NCBI GenBank assembly: GCA_963817025.1
Contig: CAWFML010000001.1
Location: forward strand, 496,001 to 560,000
DNA: 64,000 nucleotides
Origin: JACMLC01 sp963817025
Lineage (GTDB): Bacteria; Acidobacteriota; Blastocatellia; Pyrinomonadales; Pyrinomonadaceae
Reading direction: 5' to 3'
Part shown: in pieces, positions 51,616-58,366 of the stretch
Position numbering within the stretch: position 1 is the first letter of the stretch
Layout: every line of letters begins with the position of its first letter
The notes under the pieces: generated by a model
Told to the model about the DNA's origin: nothing
The model's database searches: none
The model's input: only the letters and a program-made list of their open reading frames with translations
Made by a program: the position numbers and the translations under genes

Positions 51616-51698
51616 AAGTCTCAAGACTCAAGTCCCAAGACCACAGGTTACAAGCGGTCTTCGGGCTTGGGTCTTGCGGACTTGAGACTTTGGGACTA
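51616..51698. repeat. Heptad inverted repeat, family A copy 9
   Basis: Left words AGTCTCA, AGACTCA, AGTCCCA, AGACC and right GGTCTTC, GGGCTTG, GGTCTTG, CGGACTT, GAGACTT pair imperfectly. It starts 6 nt after the YqjD-like stop and separates it from the holin-X gene. Confidence 0.75.
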
Positions 51699-51714
51699 AA
51701 AGGAGGCATGGGCG

Positions 51715-52167
51715 ATGGCCGATTTAGAGAGAATGACCGGCACTGCGCCCGCGAAAAGCGCAGAGGGATTAGCCGAACTGGAGACTTTGCCTGCGCTGTT
51801 CGGGCGTCTGGGCGATGATGTGGTGACGCTTCTTGACACGAAGCTCAGTTTATTAAAAGTCGAGGTCAAAGAGGACGCGGAGTCGTATGTCCGCAACGGC
51901 GTGATGATCGCCATTGGCGGCGTTATTGCCGCCGTCGGTTTTGCGCTCCTGAATGTCGCAATCGCGTTCCTCGTCTCGACCCTATTTAAATTCAGCGAGC
52001 CGGTCAATTACGCGCTCGGCTTTATCATCACGGGCGCGGCCTACATGGTCATCGGCGGCAGCATCATCCTCATGATGAAGAGCCGCCTGACAAAGGTAGA
52101 CCCGGTGCCTCATAGAAGCGTTGAAGAACTCAGAAAGGACAAGCAATGGCTGAAGAAAGAAATCTAG
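51715..52167 (+). CDS. Phage-holin-X/YqjE-like (DUF1469) membrane protein
   Basis: The 150-aa protein has an N-terminal amphipathic region (LPALFGRLGDDVVTLLDTKLSLLKVEVKEDAESYVRNG), two membrane helices (about 63-85 and 101-124) and a basic tail. The family is named after holins but is chromosomal and not a phage marker. In yqjDEK-type loci it is an inner-membrane partner. AGGAGG lies upstream. Its 3' end overlaps the next gene by 22 bp, which indicates translational coupling. Confidence 0.85.
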   Translation: MADLERMTGTAPAKSAEGLAELETLPALFGRLGDDVVTLLDTKLSLLKVEVKEDAESYVRNGVMIAIGGVIAAVGFALLNVAIAFLVSTLFKFSEPVNYALGFIITGAAYMVIGGSIILMMKSRLTKVDPVPHRSVEELRKDKQWLKKEI

Positions 52168-53273
52168 GAGTGGCGCGTGCGCCCGAAGCGGATGATGAAG
52201 ATTACACTAAAGCGGAGCTTCAACGTCGCATGGAGGAAGCGCGCGAATCCATTACCCAAACCGTGACCGAAATCAAAGACACAGTTGCCAATCAATACCA
52301 GTCGGTCAGAGACAGCGTGAGCGAGGCTCTGGACTGGCGCGAGCAGTATCGCAAGCGGCCCGTGGCGTGGACTGTCGGCGCGCTCGGCGTAGGCTTCGTC
52401 GTCGGCTATAGCCTCGGCGGCGCAATCGGCGGCGACAGTGAAGATGACAGAGGTTATCCGGCTTATGATGAAACGGATGCCTACGCACGCGCGCAGGCGA
52501 CGCCAGCCGCAGGCGCGCAGAGCGCATTTACGGATCATCGCTCTTACGCCTCGCACGCGATTACGAGCGGCCCATACGGCTCATCCGAATATGCCGAAGC
52601 GGCTGCTCCGGCTCCGCCTCAGGCAGCCGCAAGCTTTGACAGCGCGCCGGAATCTCGCCCGTCATACAGCAGCGGCTATGAGGCAACGCCCGAAGCCGCA
52701 GCAGAAGACAAAGGGCCGGGCCTGATGGAGCGTTTCAAAGAGACGCGCGCCTATGACCGTTTGCAGGAAGAGGTTTCCGAACTCGGCAATCGCTTTATGG
52801 ATGAACTTTCGAACGCTGCGCGCACCATCGTCCTGCCCGCGCTCTTTAATAAAATCAAAGAGCTGGTCGGCGTTGACCTCTCAAACAAACAACAGAGCAC
52901 GGGCGCAAGCACTGCGCGTCCGGCTGCCAGCAGCAGCAGCGCACCCGCGCCGCGCAGCACGCAGACCGCAGCCGCTTCCGCTGGTAGCAGCAGCACCGGC
53001 AGCGCGCAGCCTTCATCCGCAAGCGCACCGGCCACCACAGCAGGCGCAGACACGCGCAGCAAGTTTGACCGTCTGGTAGAAGACAGCGGGCCGGGCACAC
53101 AGAGCGAGAGCAGTTTGCGTAACAATCCCGGCTACGATGACCGCTACGAACGCGAATCACAGCTTTACGCGCACAGCCAGAATCGCGGCTTCGGCACGCC
53201 AGCGCGCGACGAGAGCAAGCCGGGGACAACAGACACAAGCAGCAATCTCTCGGAGAAAGAAAGCGGCGGCTAA
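52146..53273 (+). CDS. DUF3618-type membrane protein with long disordered tail
   Basis: The 375-aa protein has an N-terminal DUF3618-like helix pair (KAELQRRMEEARESITQTVTEIKDTVANQY, about 22-50), a membrane segment (about 72-93; TVGALGVGFVVGYSLGGAIGG), and an acidic/Tyr-rich then Ala/Ser/Thr-rich disordered tail (about 95-375) with an internal amphipathic helix (about 190-245). Only the N-terminal third resembles known proteins. It overlaps the holin-X gene by 22 bp and is followed by a perfect palindromic terminator. It is likely an envelope-stress or surface factor together with the two genes before it. Confidence 0.75.
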   Translation: MAEERNLGVARAPEADDEDYTKAELQRRMEEARESITQTVTEIKDTVANQYQSVRDSVSEALDWREQYRKRPVAWTVGALGVGFVVGYSLGGAIGGDSEDDRGYPAYDETDAYARAQATPAAGAQSAFTDHRSYASHAITSGPYGSSEYAEAAAPAPPQAAASFDSAPESRPSYSSGYEATPEAAAEDKGPGLMERFKETRAYDRLQEEVSELGNRFMDELSNAARTIVLPALFNKIKELVGVDLSNKQQSTGASTARPAASSSSAPAPRSTQTAAASAGSSSTGSAQPSSASAPATTAGADTRSKFDRLVEDSGPGTQSESSLRNNPGYDDRYERESQLYAHSQNRGFGTPARDESKPGTTDTSSNLSEKESGG

Positions 53274-53296
53274 CAGGAAAAACTCAACCGATAACT

Positions 53297-53334
53297 AACA
53301 AGGGCGAGCTTCTCATGAGAAGCTCGCCCTTGTT
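53297..53334. terminator. Perfect 38-nt palindrome (bidirectional hairpin)
   Basis: AACAAGGGCGAGCTTCTCA is directly followed by its exact reverse complement, with no loop. It ends the YqjD-like set and lies before the ABC exporter gene. No T-tract follows. Confidence 0.7.
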
Positions 53335-53406
53335 GCAAGTTTGCGGCGTTTCTATCAGGCATTCGCGTTTTTGGAAATCAAGGAAAACTCTTTTAAGATT
53401 GTCCAT

Positions 53407-55212
53407 ATGAGTATCTGGCAAATTATCCGGCGGTTAATTCCCTTTGTGAAGCCTTATAGCCGTTGGGTAATCTTCTCTCTGGCTCTCACGCTTCTGGGGG
53501 CTTTCGCGGCGCAAGTCAATCCGATAGTTTTGCGTTACACGGTGGATACTATCGAAGGGCTTTTGAGAGAGCGCAAAACCGCGACCGAAGGAACCTCATT
53601 GCTACTGCTCATTAGCGCAATTCTTTTTGGCAAAGAAATCCTCAATACGGCTTTGAAGTATGGACAGAATCTTTTCGGAGAGAAAATCCGCGTCAATGTT
53701 TCGAGCCGGCTCTCCCAGTTTGCGGTCGAAAAAATTCTCACGTATCAACTAGCCTTTTACAGCGATACGGACAACCAGACAGGCATCCTCCAGACGCGGA
53801 TTGATCGCGGGGCCGAGAGCTTAACGAAACTCGTGCAGAGCGCGTTTATAGATATTCTGCCTTTGTTCGCTAACGCGATTATGGCGCTCGTCGTGATGTT
53901 CTACGCCAACATTTACGTCGGTCTGGTGGCTTCGGCGATTTTGCCGCTCTATTTTTTGTTGAGTCAGAGACAGGCTTCGATGCTCAAAGGCGCACGCAGG
54001 GGCTTGCGCGCACTGCGCGAAGCAAAGAACAATGGTCTTCATAACATCATAGAGTCTATCGTCGTCATCAAATCGTTCGTGCGTGAAGAGTATGAAAAAG
54101 AGAAACAATTTCGCTTGCAGGGAAATCTGGTCAGCGCGCAACTGAAACAACGGCAAACCAATTTCATCTTTGACGGGTTGAAAACCTTTCTCGAACAGAT
54201 CGGCGTCGTCTTGATTATCATCCTGACCGCATATCTGGTTTTGGACGGCCAGATGTCAATCGGCGCGATCATGTTCCACATCATGCTGTTCAATAACGTC
54301 TCCGCGCCGATCCGACAACTACATCGAATTTACGATGAGATGAACGATGCTTTGACCTACGCCGAGGGCTACTTTCAAATCCTCGATGCAAACGATCAAA
54401 TCGAAGCGAGCGGCAAACTGGGAGTCTCGAATCTTGAAGGCAACTTTGAATTGATTGACGTGAGCTTCACCTATCCGAACGGCACAGAGGCTCTACATCA
54501 CATCAACATGAAAATACCGCACGGGAAAACCACTGCGTTCGTCGGCCTTTCCGGCGCGGGAAAATCCACGCTGCTCAATCTCCTGACGAGATTTTATAAG
54601 CCGACGAGCGGACGGATTCTGCTCGACGGCAAAGAGCTTGCCGAATATGAAACCGATCTGCTGCGTCGCAAGATCGGCTTAGTCCTGCAAAAGAATCATA
54701 TCTTCAAAGGCACGATTGAAGAGAACATTCGCTACGGAAATATCAAAGCCTCTTTCCCGGAAATCGAAGAGGCTGCGCGCAAAGCCTTTCTGCATGAGCA
54801 GATCGAAAGACTGCCGCAGAAATACGAAACGGACGCGCAACTTCTCTCCGGCGGGCAACAGCAACGCATCGCTATTGCGCGGCTCTTCTTGAAAAACCCG
54901 CCGATTATTTTCTTAGACGAACCGACCGCCAGTCTTGATGCAGTCGCTACGGAGCAAATCAAGAACAGCCTCGATGCGATTAAAGAGGAGCGCACCGTGG
55001 TCGTAATTTCGCATAGTATCTCGCAAATAATTGATGCGGATATAATTTATGTATTGAAAGAAGGCCGCGCCGTTGAGCATGGCACGCATGAAGAATTGTA
55101 TGACCAGAACGGAACCTACCGCGAAATTTTCAACGCCTCGGCCCGCAGTCTGAATATAGACAAAATATCAAGAACTTTAGACGTTGAACTTGCGCCTGAT
55201 GTCGCCAAGTGA
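53407..55212 (+). CDS. ABC transporter, fused permease/ATPase half-transporter
   Basis: An ATG at 53407 fits the family start (MSIWQIIRRLIPFVKPYSRW). The roughly 601-aa half-transporter has six membrane helices (about 20-320), then an ATPase with Walker A GLSGAGKST (about 380-388), Q-loop KNHIF, signature LLSGGQQQRIAIARL, Walker B PPIIFLDEPTASLD and H-loop VISHSISQ. It belongs to the MsbA/LmrA-like exporters (ABCB type) and works as a homodimer or with another half. Substrate unknown. The frame runs upstream to 53341 without support. It is convergent with the WD40-TIR gene. Confidence 0.94.
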   Translation: MSIWQIIRRLIPFVKPYSRWVIFSLALTLLGAFAAQVNPIVLRYTVDTIEGLLRERKTATEGTSLLLLISAILFGKEILNTALKYGQNLFGEKIRVNVSSRLSQFAVEKILTYQLAFYSDTDNQTGILQTRIDRGAESLTKLVQSAFIDILPLFANAIMALVVMFYANIYVGLVASAILPLYFLLSQRQASMLKGARRGLRALREAKNNGLHNIIESIVVIKSFVREEYEKEKQFRLQGNLVSAQLKQRQTNFIFDGLKTFLEQIGVVLIIILTAYLVLDGQMSIGAIMFHIMLFNNVSAPIRQLHRIYDEMNDALTYAEGYFQILDANDQIEASGKLGVSNLEGNFELIDVSFTYPNGTEALHHINMKIPHGKTTAFVGLSGAGKSTLLNLLTRFYKPTSGRILLDGKELAEYETDLLRRKIGLVLQKNHIFKGTIEENIRYGNIKASFPEIEEAARKAFLHEQIERLPQKYETDAQLLSGGQQQRIAIARLFLKNPPIIFLDEPTASLDAVATEQIKNSLDAIKEERTVVVISHSISQIIDADIIYVLKEGRAVEHGTHEELYDQNGTYREIFNASARSLNIDKISRTLDVELAPDVAK

Positions 55213-55249
55213 ATCAAGCTCGGGTACATTCGCACTTCCGCGATGCTAC

Positions 55250-58200
55250 TTATCTAAACTTCCTTAGCTCGCCGCGCATGGCCTCGCGCAAATCGCTGAC
55301 GGCGGAATGTTCGAGAGGGATGCGATAGAGCGTCAGAATCAAATCGAACAGGCTGGCGAAATACAGTTTCTCGACGAGAAAGCTGCGATAAACTTTCCCC
55401 TGTATTAACGGCGGCAAAGAATTGTCCACGTCGCCTTCCAGCAGCACAGGCAGCACGGTGTTCTTCTGCTCTTCGGTTCGTATCAGGCGTTGGTTGATGA
55501 GGTCAACTTCGGCGGCAACGACGCTCCCGGCTGCCGAGACTTTATTCTCATATTTTTCCCTGTAGAGAGGCGTCCCGACAACGACGATAAAGTCGCTCTC
55601 TGCAATGCGGCTCACAAAGCGCGCAATATTTGCCCCGACTTGCGCGTTGTCTTTCTGGTCCAGGATAACTTCGATGTCGGCTTTTTGCAGGTCTCTTGCC
55701 AGCTCGCGCACCCAGCGTTCCTGCAACTCATTTCCCCACGCATAGCTGATGAAACAACTCGGCGCGGCGAGATTCTCATCGCGCACAAAGCCTTTGACGC
55801 GGGACAGCGCAGCCTCGAAGGCCGTTCGCTGGCGTGTGTGTCTCTGTTCCCGGCTCAATTTCTCGCGCTCGCTGCGGCTCAGCGCAACCGGCTCGCCTTC
55901 CTTCGGCAGCGTAATCTTCTTGCCACATTCGCCACAGTAGAGAAACCCTTTTCCTTCTCCGATGCGCTTCACGACCTCGCTACGCTGTTGCCTGTAGCCG
56001 CACTTCGGACAAACAACCGGAGGGAATTTAGTGATCGTCACATCACGCCCGCGCAGGAATTCTTCAAAGAGTCCCTGAAAGAGAAGACGCGCGCCAAATT
56101 TCTCCTGCGCGTAGTACAACACCAGCTCGATCTCGCCTTCGCGCTCTTCCACCTGACGAAAGCCGCAGACATCACCGCGCGCTGTCTCATACTCCGCCTG
56201 ATTCTGCCACTGATTCGTGCGCGTAAAAGTATTCGTGTAACCCAACTGCACCACGAGCGCAGCATAGACATTCTCGACTGCGCCCGTCACACGATACGAA
56301 ACATCGTCCACCGTCTCCACATCCTGAAGCTGTGGCTTCTTCTGGTTGATCAGAGCGGGGAAGATGAGAAAGGTCTGCTCGCCAAGCGTCTCGCGGAAGC
56401 ACATGTTGTGTTCCAGAAACAGCACGAGCGCGGAATCGAGCAACACATCCTGCTCTCGCTTTTCCAGATCGCCAAGCTCTTTTAGTTGATACTCGCCGCG
56501 CAGCACGCGCCCCTCTTCAAGCGCGCCCAGCCCTTTCGGATTGCGCCGCGCTTCCAACACCAGCGACGAAGCAAGATTGGCGAGCACATCAGGCACGAGC
56601 AAGATAGTCTCTCCGCCGGACGACCCGCGCAGGATAGCCGCATAGCCATGATTCGCCAGATGCCTGACAGCCGTCAGCATCTCGCCGTCGCTAAACTCCC
56701 ACCCGGCATCAGTCTTTTCAAGACGCGCACGCAACTCTTGAGGACTTACCAGAATGCCTTTGCGCTCGCTGTCTTCCTTCAGAGCCAGCACATATTCTTT
56801 GATACGCTTGAACGTCAGAGTCGTGACCGTCGCGGTCATCGCCTGCCAATCAATCGCCCCCTTCAAGCGCGCAAACAATTCCGGCAGCCCCTCGCCGGAC
56901 ATCGCGCTCGCGCTGATGTATCCGCCGTCAATGCCATGCTGTTTGCAGAAGTCTGCCAACTCTTCCTGCGTCAGCGTAGGCGTCCCTCTGTCCGCACGCG
57001 CGCCGACGAGAATCATTTGCCTCTGCTTCTCTTTGTGGCAAAGCTGCTTGAGCCAGTATTCCACACCCTTGAGCGGCTCTTGCCTGTTGGTCGGGTCAAA
57101 GAGCACCAAAGCCAGATCAACGTCATCCAGAAAGAGCGCGTGAATCAAACGATAATCCGGCTGCCCCGCAAAATCCCAGAGCACAGCCTCGCATTCGGTT
57201 TTGTCCTCGCGCATCGTGCCGAGTTCGTCTATCACCCAGAACTGCTGCCCGTGCGTCGAAGGATGCTCCTTGAACTCCCCATGCGCCAGCCGCCACCCCA
57301 ATCCAGTCTTCCCAACCCCACTATCACCCACTAGCGCAATCTTCGCCGTCGTGTAGTAAACCGATTCCCGGACAGGCTCAACGCCGAGTAGGACATCAAA
57401 ATCCAAATCCCAGATGTGAATGACCGTCTCTTTTTCGCCAATTGCAGCCAGAGCCTGTGACACGGGATTGAAGGCCGCAGGATGAAGCCAGAGACCGCTT
57501 GTTGGTGCCTCAATCACAGCAACATTGGCCCAAGTGCTACAGTTCCAAAGCCGTATAGTCCCATCATCAGAGTTAGAAGCCAGCAAACGACCATCAAAGC
57601 TAAAGGAGACACTTGTAACAATCTCTGTGTGTCCTTCTATGGCAATCATCAGTTGTCCCGTTTCCACATTCCACACACGAACCATCTCATCATGCGAGCC
57701 GGAAGCAAGCATCTGCCCATCGGGCGACCATGCTACATCGTACACAGCATGCTCAGGCTCTTCTAGTGTTAGCTTCAATTGCCCTGTTTCTATATTCCAC
57801 ACACGAACCGTCTCATCATCCGAGCCGGAAGCAAGCATTTGCCCATCGGGCGACCATGCTACACGGAGCACAGCATCCGTATGCCCTTCTAGTGTTAGCT
57901 TCAATTGCCCTGTTTCAGCGTCCCACAACTTAATAGCATCTATATCCGTAGAGGCAAGCAGCTGCCCATCGGGCGACCATGCTACACCGTACACAGTATC
58001 CGTATGCTCTTCGAGTATGTGATTCAATTGTCCGGTTTCCACATTCCACACACGAACCGTCTCATCATCCGAGCTGGAAGCAAGCATTTGCCCATTCGGT
58101 GACCATGCAACGCTGTTGACTGAGTGATTATGTCCTTTGAGTGTGAGGTTCAGTTGTCCTGTTTCAGCGTCCCATAAAATAATAGTTCCATCTTTGTGCG

Positions 58201-58324
58201 CAGAGGCAAGCATCTGTCCATCCGGCGACCAAGCAATCCAAAAAATAAGGTCTTGATGTCCTTTGAGCGTGTGCCGGAGTTTGAAGCCGGGTGGGAGTTT
58301 GTTGTTTGCGCTCTCGTTTGGCAT
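55250..58324 (-). CDS. WD40-GTPase-zinc ribbon-TIR/SEFIR multidomain protein (candidate immune switch)
   Basis: The 1024-aa cytoplasmic protein has seven WD40 repeats (about 20-306, each near 41 residues with GH...WD). A Ras/Roc-like GTPase (about 326-493) follows, with G1 GDSGVGKT (333-340), G3 WDFAGQPDY, a degenerate G4 ARAD (442-445) and G5 SAS. After it come a helical/winged-helix region (about 500-640), a mixed domain (about 640-770), a zinc ribbon (C772-x2-C775 and C797-x2-C800) and a C-terminal TIR/SEFIR-like domain (about 856-1000; CFISYAWG, then VILDQKDNAQVG and FIVVVGTPLYREKY). A Glu at about 939 sits where TIR NADases have their catalytic Glu. This resembles regulated TIR effectors in which WD40 blades sense and a nucleotide switch controls the TIR. 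It may be co-transcribed with the upstream FdhF/YdeP-type gene, 42 bp away. The target is unknown. Confidence 0.88.
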   Translation of the reverse strand: MPNESANNKLPPGFKLRHTLKGHQDLIFWIAWSPDGQMLASAHKDGTIILWDAETGQLNLTLKGHNHSVNSVAWSPNGQMLASSSDDETVRVWNVETGQLNHILEEHTDTVYGVAWSPDGQLLASTDIDAIKLWDAETGQLKLTLEGHTDAVLRVAWSPDGQMLASGSDDETVRVWNIETGQLKLTLEEPEHAVYDVAWSPDGQMLASGSHDEMVRVWNVETGQLMIAIEGHTEIVTSVSFSFDGRLLASNSDDGTIRLWNCSTWANVAVIEAPTSGLWLHPAAFNPVSQALAAIGEKETVIHIWDLDFDVLLGVEPVRESVYYTTAKIALVGDSGVGKTGLGWRLAHGEFKEHPSTHGQQFWVIDELGTMREDKTECEAVLWDFAGQPDYRLIHALFLDDVDLALVLFDPTNRQEPLKGVEYWLKQLCHKEKQRQMILVGARADRGTPTLTQEELADFCKQHGIDGGYISASAMSGEGLPELFARLKGAIDWQAMTATVTTLTFKRIKEYVLALKEDSERKGILVSPQELRARLEKTDAGWEFSDGEMLTAVRHLANHGYAAILRGSSGGETILLVPDVLANLASSLVLEARRNPKGLGALEEGRVLRGEYQLKELGDLEKREQDVLLDSALVLFLEHNMCFRETLGEQTFLIFPALINQKKPQLQDVETVDDVSYRVTGAVENVYAALVVQLGYTNTFTRTNQWQNQAEYETARGDVCGFRQVEEREGEIELVLYYAQEKFGARLLFQGLFEEFLRGRDVTITKFPPVVCPKCGYRQQRSEVVKRIGEGKGFLYCGECGKKITLPKEGEPVALSRSEREKLSREQRHTRQRTAFEAALSRVKGFVRDENLAAPSCFISYAWGNELQERWVRELARDLQKADIEVILDQKDNAQVGANIARFVSRIAESDFIVVVGTPLYREKYENKVSAAGSVVAAEVDLINQRLIRTEEQKNTVLPVLLEGDVDNSLPPLIQGKVYRSFLVEKLYFASLFDLILTLYRIPLEHSAVSDLREAMRGELRKFR
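57407..58267. repeat. WD40-encoding tandem DNA repeat
   Basis: Seven blades of about 123-126 nt are tandemly arranged in the minus-strand gene. Neighbouring blades share near-identical stretches at the DNA level (for example GGGCGACCATGCTAC), which points to recent duplication or gene conversion between blades. Confidence 0.75.
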
Positions 58325-58366
58325 GGCGTTTAGGTTTTCTCCTGAGTGAGGTCGGGTTGTGATGAA

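Noticed and set aside
51715..52167. Prophage indicated by a holin-family gene
   Set aside because: Holin-X/DUF1469 proteins are chromosomal envelope proteins, and no other phage gene is nearby.
55490..56485. 331-aa open frame antisense to the WD40-TIR gene
   Set aside because: The minus-strand frame has recognisable domains throughout; the plus frame has none.
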